In this document: positions 16,108-25,086 of the stretch, in pieces
Numbering within the stretch: position 1 is the stretch's first letter
Layout: every line of letters starts with the position of its first letter
Assembly: GCA_046328995.1 (NCBI GenBank)
Contig: JAXLVN010000001.1
Coordinates: 1,302,001-1,366,000, forward strand
Reading direction: 5' to 3'
Length of the DNA: 64,000 nt
From: JADJXV01 sp046328995
GTDB lineage: Bacteria > Bacteroidota > Ignavibacteria > Kapaibacteriales > UBA961
The notes under the pieces: model-generated
Told to the model about the DNA's origin: nothing
The model's database searches: none
Seen by the model: the letters and a program-made list of their open reading frames with translations, nothing else
Position numbers and translations under genes: made by a program

Positions 16108-16716
16108 TTAATTTGCAATAAGGGCTATTCGTATATTTGCTGTCGAAAGTATAGATTCTACGTCGGGATGGTTCGCTATTTCCCGCAGTGGAATCGGTTG
16201 TGACGGATTAACGGAGTAGGATTCTTGGAGTGGCCGCTGCAACCATTGTACATCGTGCCATTTGCCGTGTTTGAAGCCAATATTCTTGAAGATACCGATT
16301 TCTTCAAAACCCAATGCTTTATGCATTTTTTCGCTGTTTTCGTTCGGCACGAGCACCCCGGCGAAGACCGTATAGTATCCCTGAAGCGAGAGAATTGCAA
16401 ACAGTGTTTCATACAATATCCGTGCAATTCCTTTCCCTTGAGCAGCTTCGGCGAGATAGACTGTCGATTCCGGTGACCATTGATACGCGGCGCGGAGTCG
16501 GTGTTTTCCGGCATATGCATACCCCACAATCGTATCATTTTCCAGGCATACGAGCCATGGGAAGTCCTCCGTCGTGTGGATTATCCGTGAGGTAAATTCT
16601 TCAACGGACGGCACTTCATACTCAAATGTAATAGACGTATTGAGGATATACGGCGCATAGACTGCAAGAGTGGCTGCAGCATCAGCGGGCGTAATGAGTC
16701 GTATGGAATAGGGCAT
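16108..16716 (-). CDS. GNAT N-acetyltransferase, phosphinothricin/methionine-sulfone acetyltransferase-like
   Basis: A 202-residue GNAT that resembles the PAT/YncA group. It has the N-terminal IRLITPADAAATLAVYAPYI, then FPWLVCLENDTIVGYAYAG, an acetyl-CoA loop EAAQGKGIARILYE, and GFKHGKWHDVQWLQRPL near the end. These enzymes acetylate L-methionine sulfone or sulfoximine and related amino acids such as phosphinothricin. The natural role is detoxification of methionine derivatives. The pattern is strong, but the substrate is not proven. It precedes the OsmC gene by ten bases and follows an Fe-S protein gene. Confidence 0.88.
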   Translation of the reverse strand: MPYSIRLITPADAAATLAVYAPYILNTSITFEYEVPSVEEFTSRIIHTTEDFPWLVCLENDTIVGYAYAGKHRLRAAYQWSPESTVYLAEAAQGKGIARILYETLFAILSLQGYYTVFAGVLVPNENSEKMHKALGFEEIGIFKNIGFKHGKWHDVQWLQRPLQESYSVNPSQPIPLREIANHPDVESILSTANIRIALIAN

Positions 16717-16786
16717 GATACTCTAGGAAATATTGACATGAACCAGCTACCGTAACGTCTGAACCCACCAGCACCACCCGAGCGGA

Positions 16787-17776
16787 TTACCGCTTCACCT
16801 TCGGGTAATAATGTTTTTTGTCCTCATCTAGTACATCGCACGGTTCCGGCGGTGGTTGCATGAGTACATTGGGAAAGAGTTTAGTGGGAACTCCCTCAAA
16901 ATCGCGTGCCCATTGCTTGTGGTTATACACGCATACCGGCAGGCATATCGAACAGTAATTATGCTTTGCAAAATACGGGAAACACTTACCGGTATCGACC
17001 TTATAGCGATCATTGCCGAGATGGTCCTTGCCTGCTTCCGGGCTACGAGTATCGCTGATGGCATCGGCCGGACAATATATCCTGCAGGCGCGGCATTTAT
17101 CGCAAAATTTCGCGATTCCGGCATCAATCGGATGGTCGATTGCCATTGGTAATGAGGTAAGTACGCTCCCCATCCGAAAGAGCGGGCCGAGCATTGGATT
17201 GATAATTGAGCCATGCCTGCCGAGCTCGCCGAAGCCGGCTTTGAGTCCGATCGGAATATGGAGCACATCGCTATCCCCTATCGGGTGCTCGACCTTACAT
17301 TCATAACCGATCGACCTGATCCATTCGGCAAGCCGTATGACCGTTTCTCCAAGTGCGTAATAAATCCGCAGACATTCGATCGCCGACTCACGAGAAGGCA
17401 CAGTCTGAAATTCTCTCCACAGCATTTTTTGACCAAGGGCAATGGCGAATTCATGGGTCACCGACCGTCCACGATACATGTCTGATGGCTCAAGTGTACA
17501 GATTCCGACGAGATCTGCACCGAACTCTACGGCTTTTGCCTTGATTGCCAGAGCAGCTTCTTCAGGCGAAGCAAACGTCATTTTCTGTGCTGATACCTCC
17601 CCGTCGAACCTCGGGTACTGTTCACTGTGGATCTTCCGAAGGTATTCCTGTACTTCAGGAATATCTATCGTTCGTCCGCCGACGCCTGCATACCATTCAT
17701 CCCACAGAAATGCCGGCGGTGATTCCGGATCAGCCAGTATTTCCGTGATTTCGAATTCAGGAGTATGTGCTTTCAT
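16787..17776 (-). CDS. QueG/reductive-dehalogenase-like bis-[4Fe-4S] protein
   Basis: A 329-residue protein with two 4Fe-4S sites near residues 215-275: a first C-x2-C-x2-C-x3-C (CDKCRACRIYCP), and a second set in CFPYFAKHNYCSICLPVC. The N-terminal half has EFGADLVGICTLEPSD, like the corrinoid-binding part of QueG and reductive dehalogenases. There is no TAT signal or membrane anchor, so it is cytoplasmic. It may be an epoxyqueuosine-reductase relative or an uncharacterised cobalamin-dependent reductase. It is shorter than typical QueG and lacks its C-terminal HEAT part. It lies ten bases after purK, on the same strand, so probably shares its transcript. Confidence 0.8.
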   Translation of the reverse strand: MKAHTPEFEITEILADPESPPAFLWDEWYAGVGGRTIDIPEVQEYLRKIHSEQYPRFDGEVSAQKMTFASPEEAALAIKAKAVEFGADLVGICTLEPSDMYRGRSVTHEFAIALGQKMLWREFQTVPSRESAIECLRIYYALGETVIRLAEWIRSIGYECKVEHPIGDSDVLHIPIGLKAGFGELGRHGSIINPMLGPLFRMGSVLTSLPMAIDHPIDAGIAKFCDKCRACRIYCPADAISDTRSPEAGKDHLGNDRYKVDTGKCFPYFAKHNYCSICLPVCVYNHKQWARDFEGVPTKLFPNVLMQPPPEPCDVLDEDKKHYYPKVKR

Positions 17777-17785
17777 AGTAATTAC

Positions 17786-18955
17786 TTACCAAATTAATGA
17801 TTTCGCTGCCGTGAGTGCCGACTGCATTGCCTCATCAGCATTGCGGCCGAGAGCGGTGATGTGTCCCATTTTACGTCCTTTTCGTGAGCCGCTCTTGCCG
17901 TACAAGTGCAGGGATGCGGTGGACACTTTCAGCGTTTCGACGACGCTGTCGGGGATCGCACTTCCGCTGCGCTCGCCGAGTAGATTAATCATCACAGCGG
18001 CGGGTGCGATCATTGTAGGCGAACCAAGAGGCAGATTACAGACTGCGCGCACGGCATTTTCAAATTGAGAGGTCACGCATGCTTCAATCGTGTAGTGTCC
18101 TGAATTATGAGGACGAGGAGCAATTTCATTAAATAAAATATCACCATCGTTGGTCAGGAACAGTTCGATGCCGAACATCCCGACTCCGTCAATTGCTTCC
18201 ACACAAGCACGGGCTATTTCCTGTGCCCTCGCCTGCAGGGCATCATCGACTTGCGCAGGGGCGATGACAGCCCTACAAATATGATGTTCCTGTATTGTCT
18301 CGACACAAGGATACACCGCCACTTCACCTCTGCGATTGCGGGCGACCATGACGGCAAGTTCTTTGGTAAAATGAACGAATTTTTCAGCCATGAGTTCACG
18401 AGGCTCTTCCGTATCTCTGAATCTACTCCATGCGCTGTATATCTCATTGGTATTTCTGACTGTTGCATTACCGTAGCCGTCGTAGCCGAGTGTACGGGTC
18501 TTGATGACGAACGGGAAGCCGTGATTTTCGCCGAATGCGAGTGCATCGTCGGGCGATTCGAGTGCTGCAAATTCAGTCGTGGGGATGCCGGCGGATTGGA
18601 ATGTTTGCTTCTGTATATACTTATCTTGAATTCGGGTAAGGGTTTGTGCCGACGGAAAGACGAGGCGTTTTTCGGCAATTCGTTCAAGGATAACAGGATT
18701 GATAAATTCATTTTCCAGGGTAATTGTATCACTTGCCGCGATAAAGCGTTCGAGGTCTTCCTCGGAATTCCAACCGCCCGAGAATTCGAGCTTGGTCATG
18801 ATTCCTGCGGGAGAATCGGCGCCGTGTTCGATAATAGCGACACGTAATCCAAGCCGATAGGCAGACTGAGCAAGCATTTTAGCGAGCTGACCACCACCGA
18901 GAATACCGAGAGTAAAAGGAGTATCGCCGGAGCGTTGATAGGGAGAGCCAAGCAT
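17786..18955 (-). CDS. purK: 5-(carboxyamino)imidazole ribonucleotide synthase
   Basis: ATP-dependent carboxylation of aminoimidazole ribonucleotide with bicarbonate, in purine synthesis. The start ATG gives MLGSPYQRSGD and a 389-residue protein; an earlier start adds nine hydrophobic residues and is unlikely. It shows the ATP-grasp order: TLGILGGGQLAKML (about residues 15-28), KTRTLGYDGYGN around residue 150, and a late EIAPRPHNSGHYTIEA near residue 265 that holds the metal and phosphate contacts. No purE is adjacent in the window. A TAnnTTTG element on the minus strand at 19016-19009 lies 54 bases before the start. Confidence 0.95.
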   Translation of the reverse strand: MLGSPYQRSGDTPFTLGILGGGQLAKMLAQSAYRLGLRVAIIEHGADSPAGIMTKLEFSGGWNSEEDLERFIAASDTITLENEFINPVILERIAEKRLVFPSAQTLTRIQDKYIQKQTFQSAGIPTTEFAALESPDDALAFGENHGFPFVIKTRTLGYDGYGNATVRNTNEIYSAWSRFRDTEEPRELMAEKFVHFTKELAVMVARNRRGEVAVYPCVETIQEHHICRAVIAPAQVDDALQARAQEIARACVEAIDGVGMFGIELFLTNDGDILFNEIAPRPHNSGHYTIEACVTSQFENAVRAVCNLPLGSPTMIAPAAVMINLLGERSGSAIPDSVVETLKVSTASLHLYGKSGSRKGRKMGHITALGRNADEAMQSALTAAKSLIW

Positions 18956-19008
18956 AAAGAATAGATAAATTGAGCAACACAACAGTAAGGGTACGTTAAT
19001 TTGGGTTA

Positions 19009-19016
19009 CAAATTTA
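19009..19016 (-). promoter_or_regulatory. Candidate promoter -7 element TAAATTTG for purK
   Basis: On the minus strand TAAATTTG (TAnnTTTG) lies 54 bases before the purK ATG. The rest of the gap 19017-19440 contains a second element, TAATTTTG at 19186-19193 on the plus strand. It has no gene I can support: a 65-codon frame at 19202-19399 has no recognisable features. Confidence 0.4.
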
Positions 19017-19440
19017 CGGCAAAATTGATTGGTGAGCGGTAGTTGTCGGAAAGAAACTCACGTCACACGACCGATATGCGGTCCCCGCGTGTGATTATTA
19101 TGGTGAAAATACTCAGCATGAGGGAATGTGTGAATTCTACAATTCTTCATTCTACCGATGTAACATATCAGCCCCTGATTTTCGCTAATTTTGCGCTTTG
19201 ATTGCAGTTGCGTTATTCACTCAAGCTATGTCATTTTCTCACTCTCACTGCGTGGCAGTCTGTTTCAACCGGCGATAGCACGCTGATCATTGGATCGTTT
19301 TCTGAGAGTTTTCAGACCTATAATGGAGGTGCACGTATCAGGAATGCTATTCATGAGTTTTCATCGGTTAGTTTATTTAATTTGTGTTCATTTGGCTAAA
19401 AATTAACGCACGGTGTTTGGTTTTGTGGATAAAAGAGGGT

Positions 19441-19448
19441 TATATTTG
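19441..19448 (+). promoter_or_regulatory. Candidate promoter -7 element TATATTTG
   Basis: TATATTTG matches TAnnTTTG and is preceded by TTG with a spacing of about 21 bases (near 19417). It lies 55 bases upstream of the lipoprotein gene at 19503, so is the best promoter candidate for the lipoprotein and secreted-protein pair. Confidence 0.45.
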
Positions 19449-19502
19449 CCCGCTCAGTACGATTCTCAATTGTTTTTTTATAACTTTTAGTGGAGAACAT
19501 TC

Positions 19503-20387
19503 ATGTTCAAATACAAATCTCTTCTCGCCGCAGCGACGCTTGTGGCATTAATCATGGTCGGTTGTAATGAAAATACAACGACACCGACCGACACAGTACC
19601 CAATCCACCCACCGGCTTGATGGCTTCGTCCAACAGCAGTTCAAAGATTACTGTGAAATGGACTCCTCCGACAGCAGGCACGTTTACCGGGTATAAGCTT
19701 AGAATAACCGGTACAGGCCTCGATACGACGGTTACAATCAACGATAAAACAACGATTGGATACTTTGCAGATAACCTTACCAATGGTGTCAAGTACACCT
19801 TTGCAGTATCTTCCGTGAATGGAACTGCGACAAGTGCTACAGCGGCAACTATTTCGTGGTCACCTGCAAGCAGATTCACGCAGATTAACGGTAATGATAT
19901 CCGTATTTATGAGTCAAGCTCCACCAAAGGCAGCGGCTTACGTCTGTATAATGATGTTACGAAATCGCCTGAAGTATTAAATGTTTCCGGTGGTTCTTTA
20001 TGGGATATCGGTTTTGACAATAAAGGTATTGCCGATTCTATCGATACCGGCTCCCCGGGTGCCTTAAGCTTTACGATTGCTCCTCGCCGCGTTACCTTAA
20101 TGGGCAAAATTTACTCAAATGTCACGAGCTTAGATGATATTTATGAGACAGCTGACCTGACCGTAGGTACAGACGAAGGTGCATATACTCTTCCGAACAA
20201 TGCGGCAGCCGGATACTGCTTCGTCCTCAAAACAGCAGACGGAAATTTTGCAAAAGTGCTTGTCAAATCAGTGGGCGGTAAAATCCTCCAAGGCACAGCG
20301 CCGGATCGCTATTGCCAAGTAGAAGTTTCGTATCAAACCACCAAGAATGTTGGACACGCAGAAGTCAAGGGAACAAACGGTAAGTAA
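19503..20387 (+). CDS. Lipoprotein with fibronectin type III domain
   Basis: A 294-residue secreted lipoprotein. The signal MFKYKSLLAAATLVALIMVGC ends in the lipobox Met-Val-Gly-Cys21. A FN3 domain spans about residues 36-120: PNPPTGLMASSN, then KITVKWTPP, a Tyr core, and ATISWSPASRF. The C-terminal 170 residues are unassigned. The ATG is preceded by a GTGGAG ribosome-binding site (19490-19495). The protein probably sits on the outer membrane and mediates binding. The next gene, 40 bases on, encodes another secreted protein; the two may be one transcript ending at the terminator at 20887. Confidence 0.8.
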   Translation: MFKYKSLLAAATLVALIMVGCNENTTTPTDTVPNPPTGLMASSNSSSKITVKWTPPTAGTFTGYKLRITGTGLDTTVTINDKTTIGYFADNLTNGVKYTFAVSSVNGTATSATAATISWSPASRFTQINGNDIRIYESSSTKGSGLRLYNDVTKSPEVLNVSGGSLWDIGFDNKGIADSIDTGSPGALSFTIAPRRVTLMGKIYSNVTSLDDIYETADLTVGTDEGAYTLPNNAAAGYCFVLKTADGNFAKVLVKSVGGKILQGTAPDRYCQVEVSYQTTKNVGHAEVKGTNGK

Positions 20388-20427
20388 TTAATTTTAAAGT
20401 TTCTCACAACTATTTTTAAGGAAAATT

Positions 20428-20853
20428 ATGAAAAAATTCATGTGCCTTCTCGCTGTAGCTGTCCTGATGAGCGGCTCAGCATTCTCTCAAGAATTACGTA
20501 CGACAAAACGTGGCGGTGCCGCGATCCCGCCTGCTCCTAAAGTCGAGCCTTCTAAGGGTGCTCCTGAAGCCAAAAAAGCACCTGCCGGCAAGACAATTAA
20601 AGGTGATATCGTGAGTGTAATGACCTATTGCACGACAGGCAAAGCTACTGCGCTCACGAAAGATCAGGCAGCAGATATGGCAAAACGCGGTGAAATGCTT
20701 GGTGTGCTTTCTGCAAAGAAATTGTACCTGATTGTCAATGCAGACGGTACATCAGCAGCAAGCAAGCTTGCTAAAGGCGGCTCGGTAACTGTCACCGGCA
20801 AAGTACTGTCAAAAGGTGGCGTGAATTTAGTCGCGGCAAATACCGTAGAGTAA
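20428..20853 (+). CDS. Small secreted protein with OB-like domain (141 aa)
   Basis: A signal peptide MKKFMCLLAVAVLMSGSAFSQ is cut after Ser20 or nearby. A basic Ala/Pro/Lys-rich spacer (about residues 26-52) leads to a compact C-terminal domain of alternating Val, Ile and Gly (GDIVSVMTY, SVTVTGKVL), likely an OB fold. No family is recognised with certainty. The AAGGAAAATT sequence before the ATG is a good ribosome-binding site. A strong terminator follows, so this is the last gene of a two-gene unit with the lipoprotein at 19503. A periplasmic or surface binding role is plausible, but unproven. Confidence 0.75.
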   Translation: MKKFMCLLAVAVLMSGSAFSQELRTTKRGGAAIPPAPKVEPSKGAPEAKKAPAGKTIKGDIVSVMTYCTTGKATALTKDQAADMAKRGEMLGVLSAKKLYLIVNADGTSAASKLAKGGSVTVTGKVLSKGGVNLVAANTVE

Positions 20854-20886
20854 TCCACCGACAGTTGACACCTATCGAAATTCGAA

Positions 20887-20918
20887 AGCCCTATGTAATC
20901 CTACATAGGGCTTTTTTT
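20887..20918 (+). terminator. Intrinsic terminator, convergent region
   Basis: A perfect 11-base stem (AGCCCTATGTA, loop ATCC, TACATAGGGCT) is followed by seven T residues. It ends the 19503-20853 unit. It also has A residues on the left, so may work for rsgA from the opposite side. Confidence 0.92.
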
Positions 20919-20948
20919 ATTGGATATTGTACTACAGCAAGGACGCCC

Positions 20949-22040
20949 TTAGTCAATACTACCGATGATGTTACAGTAGCTCTGATAACGCTCGGCATCA
21001 ATGTCCCCTCTCCCGAGAGCCGCGACGACGGCACAGTCGGGCTCGTCAGTATGAAGACACAACGAATACTTACAATACGGGAAATACTCGTCAAATTCAT
21101 GAAAATAAAACTGCGCTTCCTGCTTGGTAATATCCCAGATACCAAGCTCCCGCAGTCCAGGAGTATCGGCGATGAATCCTCCCTTGGGCAAGGCAAACAT
21201 TCTCGCTCCGGTGGTAATATGCCGACCTTTCCAGGTACGCTCGCTGATCTCACCTACTTCCTGATGCTCTTCACCGAGAAGCGCATTGGCAATTGTCGAT
21301 TTACCGACACCGCTCGGACCGGAAAACACCGTAATCTTGCCTCGCAATGTGCGTTCTAACGCTTGCAACCCTTTCTTAGCGCGTACGCTTACACGATGGA
21401 CTTCCACGCCGAGCTTCTCGTAAATCTGCATGTCTGCTTTTACGAATTTTATTGGCATCAGTTCAATTTTGTTGATACATATAATCGGCGTCAGGCTCCC
21501 CTTTTCCGCTGCAATTAAATACCGGTCGATGAGCCGGCGATTATAAAACGGTTCGGCAGCCGCCATGACTATCAGCAGCTGTTCTGTATTACTGACGATG
21601 ATCTGTTCACTCGCGCTTTTGCCTACTCCCCGCCTGGAAAGCTTGGTAATACGCGCGTCCACAAACACGATTTTCGCCTGTTCGGGTGCATCTGAATTTC
21701 TCACAAAGCCCACGCGGTCACCGACAGCAATAAGCGATGAATCGGCATGTTGTGAGCGAACGGTTCCTGCTGCCTGACACCGCACGACCGGTGATTTCAC
21801 GTTTTCCGGCTGCACATACCATGCTCCTCCTTCGCTATACACGACTCTTCCGTACTCTGCTTCCACCAGGATTTTATCGTCGGCTTTTCGAAAGGTTTTC
21901 GTTTCATTCTTGAACGACAGAATCGAGCGATCCCGCTTTTTCTTGAGTGAATCAGGGATGATAGTCTCGTCGTGATTTTCCTCTGAAAACTTCTGTAAAC
22001 GTTTTTTGGTATTATGGGTTTGCTTTTCAATTTTCTTCAT
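20949..22040 (-). CDS. rsgA: Ribosome small-subunit GTPase RsgA
   Basis: A circularly permuted GTPase that helps 30S ribosome maturation. The 363-residue protein has an OB fold (about residues 62-130), G4 NKIE (190-193), G1 GPSGVGKST (241-249), G3 DTPG (292-295), and the zinc knuckle C323, C328, H330, C336. These are all canonical. The N-terminus carries a charged, Lys/Arg-rich extension of about 60 residues before the OB fold, longer than usual for RsgA. It may aid ribosomal RNA contact. The gene converges on the 20428 gene, sharing the terminator at 20887, and is divergent from recJ. Confidence 0.95.
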   Translation of the reverse strand: MKKIEKQTHNTKKRLQKFSEENHDETIIPDSLKKKRDRSILSFKNETKTFRKADDKILVEAEYGRVVYSEGGAWYVQPENVKSPVVRCQAAGTVRSQHADSSLIAVGDRVGFVRNSDAPEQAKIVFVDARITKLSRRGVGKSASEQIIVSNTEQLLIVMAAAEPFYNRRLIDRYLIAAEKGSLTPIICINKIELMPIKFVKADMQIYEKLGVEVHRVSVRAKKGLQALERTLRGKITVFSGPSGVGKSTIANALLGEEHQEVGEISERTWKGRHITTGARMFALPKGGFIADTPGLRELGIWDITKQEAQFYFHEFDEYFPYCKYSLCLHTDEPDCAVVAALGRGDIDAERYQSYCNIIGSID

Positions 22041-22153
22041 GTGTCAGGTAATTTCCACACTCTATTTTTAAATCTGTTAAAAAATATTGACAATATTCGG
22101 GAGATTTTTTGTAAGTTGTTGTCAGTTTTTAACAACAATATACAGTTATTTCC

Positions 22154-23854
22154 TTGAAATACCGTTGGATATTTCGTGAGTTTTCTGATGAAAGTACAGT
22201 TCAACATTTAGCATCATCGTTACATATTCCTCGTGGCTTAGCTCAGGTGCTTGCAGCCCGTGGGCTTGACAGCGACATTTCAGCCAATCGTTTTCTTGTT
22301 CCTACGTTTGCCGAGCTGCATGATCCGTTTTTAATGGACGGAATGGAGCTTGCAGTCGAGCGCATAGAGCGGGCAATCAGCGCCGGCGAGCTGATATGGA
22401 TTCATGGTGATTATGATGTTGACGGTACTTCCAGTACAGCATTAACGCTTCAATTTTTGCGTGAAATTGGTGCGCGTGTCGAGTATTTTATACCCGATCG
22501 CCAAGGTGACGGCTATGGGCTTTCGCACACAAGCATTAACCAGGCCCGGATTGCCGGTGCCACACTGATTATCACGGTAGATTGCGGTGTTACCTCGGTA
22601 GAATCCATCCATTTAGCCAAAGAGTACGGCATAGACACCATCGTCTGCGATCACCACGAGCCGGGTGAAACCCTTCCGGAAGCTGTCGCTATTTTGGACC
22701 CTCTCAAGCCCGGATGTACCTATCCTTTTAAATATTTAGCTGCTTGTGGTGTATGCTTCAAGCTTGCTCAGGCACTCAGCATACGTCGCGGACAGCCGCA
22801 GCTTGCGTTTAAGTACCTCGATTTTGTCGCTCTTGCATCGACAGCAGATATCGTGCCGCTCATTGGCGAGAATCGTGCTTTGGTCTATTTTGGGTTACAA
22901 GTCCTCAATGAATCACCGCGTGCGGGATTCAGAGGATTACTTGAATGCGCCGATATGCAGCCGGGTAACCTTACAACCTCTAGTATTGTCTATGGCCTTG
23001 CTCCGCGCATCAATGCTGCCGGCAGAGTTGGCGACGCCCGGAGAGCCGTCGAGATGATGACGCAAAACGATGAGGGTGCTGCATTTGCTATTGCGCAGCA
23101 GCTTGAGCAGGACAATCGTAAGCGGCGAACGTTTGATGAATATACCTTTGCCGAAGCCAAGCAGGAAGCAGATCGATTGCTGAAAGAAAAGAAACGTCAT
23201 TCGTTGGTCTTGCATAAGCCCACGTGGCATGCCGGAGTAATCGGTATCGTTGCATCCCGGCTGGTTGAGAAATATCATTTACCGACCGTCATGCTGACGA
23301 CGATTGACAGTCATGCCAAGGGATCTGCCCGCAGTATCAAGGGCTTTGATATTCACAGCGCTCTCAAGAGTTGCGAAGAGTATTTACTCGAATTTGGCGG
23401 TCACAAGCACGCAGCAGGTCTTACACTTGAAGAAGCGAATATCTCCGCTCTCCGCGAGGCATTTGATGCCTATGCAAGCACCCATATGTCCGAAGAAATG
23501 CTCGTTCCTGAGTTGCTGATCGATGCTGAAATGCGCCTTAATGAGCTGTCACCGGGATTTTTTGATGTGATTAAGAAATTTGCGCCATTCGGGCATCAGA
23601 ACCCTAAGCCGATATTCTATTCACGCAGTGTAGTCAGTGCAAACGGTGTGAAGGTTGTGGGTAATAATCACTTAAAATTCAGGGCATTACAGTCCAATTT
23701 TATCATTGATGCCATTGGATTTAATCTCGGTGATAAGATTTCTCTCTGCACGGGTGGCAAGCCGTTCACTATTGCTTATACTCTTGAAGAAAACACCTAC
23801 AACGGCACAACTACCCCTCAGATTTCGATTAAAGATGTACGCGCCGATGCATGA
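22154..23854 (+). CDS. recJ: Single-stranded-DNA exonuclease RecJ
   Basis: A 5'-to-3' single-strand exonuclease of recombination and mismatch repair. The 566-residue protein shows DHH-family motifs: GDYDVDG (85-91), TVDCGV (142-147), DHH (167-169), and later the DHHA1 motif GGHKHAAGLTLE, with the OB-fold nucleic-acid-binding region at the C-terminus. The only start in the right place is a TTG at 22154 (TTG-AAA-TAC); no ATG lies near enough upstream. An inverted repeat, TTGTT...AACAA, lies just before it. The gene is divergent from rsgA. Confidence 0.95.
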   Translation: MKYRWIFREFSDESTVQHLASSLHIPRGLAQVLAARGLDSDISANRFLVPTFAELHDPFLMDGMELAVERIERAISAGELIWIHGDYDVDGTSSTALTLQFLREIGARVEYFIPDRQGDGYGLSHTSINQARIAGATLIITVDCGVTSVESIHLAKEYGIDTIVCDHHEPGETLPEAVAILDPLKPGCTYPFKYLAACGVCFKLAQALSIRRGQPQLAFKYLDFVALASTADIVPLIGENRALVYFGLQVLNESPRAGFRGLLECADMQPGNLTTSSIVYGLAPRINAAGRVGDARRAVEMMTQNDEGAAFAIAQQLEQDNRKRRTFDEYTFAEAKQEADRLLKEKKRHSLVLHKPTWHAGVIGIVASRLVEKYHLPTVMLTTIDSHAKGSARSIKGFDIHSALKSCEEYLLEFGGHKHAAGLTLEEANISALREAFDAYASTHMSEEMLVPELLIDAEMRLNELSPGFFDVIKKFAPFGHQNPKPIFYSRSVVSANGVKVVGNNHLKFRALQSNFIIDAIGFNLGDKISLCTGGKPFTIAYTLEENTYNGTTTPQISIKDVRADA

Positions 23855-23948
23855 TGAGGCAGCTGTTCACAGCTTCCCCTCTGTGCCACTCACTGCTGCT
23901 ACTACCTCCTTCTTGCAGCCACGGCTTCCGGCTAATCAATTCTCTTAC

Positions 23949-25052
23949 TTACATACGGTTCTTTGAGGCATTTACGGTAAGTATCGCCGTCGTCATCTCA
24001 TTGGGAATACTGTCTATTGCAAATGTACCGCCCTGCACTTCCATGATTTTCTGCGTGATGACCAGCCCGAGTCCATTCCCCTGCTGCTCGTATTGCTTAC
24101 GTTCGAACTGCTGATAGCCGCCGATGCTTGCTATCTGTTCGGGTGTCATACCACGACCGCGATTTTCAATTTTCAGTATGAATTTCCCTCCTATGGGTTC
24201 ACCGCGAACATAGACTTTCGTATTCGGCTCGGAGAACTTCAGCGCATTATCGAGCAATTCTTCTACTGCTTTGAGGAAATAGAGCGGAAGAATACTGATC
24301 GGAGAGTCAGTGACCTCCATAATGATATCGTCTGCCCGCTTAAATGTCGCTCCTTTAGAGCTAATGGCATCATAAATAATTTCTTCGGCTGAATGAGTGA
24401 CTTCATCAAGCAAATCCCCCATCGACTGCAAGTCATAGGAGAGAATTTCGAGACGCGTGTAAAAGAGGAAATTCTCGGTCACCCGATGTAATCGTCGTGC
24501 AGAAATGGTGATTTCATCAAACATTTCCATCGCATCCTCACGGTCAAGCATGTCGTAATTATCGCGCATCATCTTGGTAATACCGAGGATACCGTTGAGT
24601 GGTGTCAGGAATTCATGTGGAAGTGAAAACGCAATATTCGTCCGGAGGTTGTCGAGTTTTTGTTCGGCATTTCGCTTTATTTCTTCGCTTTTGGCCAGTC
24701 GTGTCTTCACGGCAGCGACAAGCTGATCATGCTCAAAGGGCTTTGTCAGATAGTCGTCCGCACCGAGATTCATCCCTTGGCGAATATCACCGGAGTCTGC
24801 CTTGGCGGAAAGAAAGAGAAACGGAACAGTAGCAAGAGGCGGATAATTACGTAATTCTTCAAGCACTTCATAGCCGCTTTTTTCAGGCATCATGATATCG
24901 GAAACGACCAAATCGGGCAAGCATTCCTTAGCTGTAATGATACCGGCAGCACCGTTTTCAGCAGTAAATACATTAAATCCGTTGATGCGTAAAATAAGCT
25001 GTATGGCTTCACGGATTAAATCTTCATCTTCAATAACAAGTATCTTTTTCAT
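23949..25052 (-). CDS. Response-regulator receiver fused to histidine kinase
   Basis: A 367-residue hybrid with the receiver domain first. The receiver (about 1-120) has acidic D9/D11, phospho-acceptor D52 in VVSDIMMPEKSG, and K104 in LTKPF. A short coiled link (121-140) leads to HisKA with H146 (SLPHEFLTPLNGIL), then a HATPase_c with NALKFSEP (N box) and a GNGLGL G box. The order receiver-HisKA-HATPase is inverted compared with standard hybrid kinases. It fits a role as a phosphorelay hub acting on a soluble partner. No membrane segment. It is the last gene of a four-gene operon. Confidence 0.93.
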   Translation of the reverse strand: MKKILVIEDEDLIREAIQLILRINGFNVFTAENGAAGIITAKECLPDLVVSDIMMPEKSGYEVLEELRNYPPLATVPFLFLSAKADSGDIRQGMNLGADDYLTKPFEHDQLVAAVKTRLAKSEEIKRNAEQKLDNLRTNIAFSLPHEFLTPLNGILGITKMMRDNYDMLDREDAMEMFDEITISARRLHRVTENFLFYTRLEILSYDLQSMGDLLDEVTHSAEEIIYDAISSKGATFKRADDIIMEVTDSPISILPLYFLKAVEELLDNALKFSEPNTKVYVRGEPIGGKFILKIENRGRGMTPEQIASIGGYQQFERKQYEQQGNGLGLVITQKIMEVQGGTFAIDSIPNEMTTAILTVNASKNRM

Positions 25053-25086
25053 GATGTAATCTGACTGTAGTTCGTACTGTGATAGA

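Noticed and set aside
19202..19399. A 65-codon frame before the lipoprotein gene
   Set aside because: No ribosome-binding site, signal, or motif; TTG start; likely chance.
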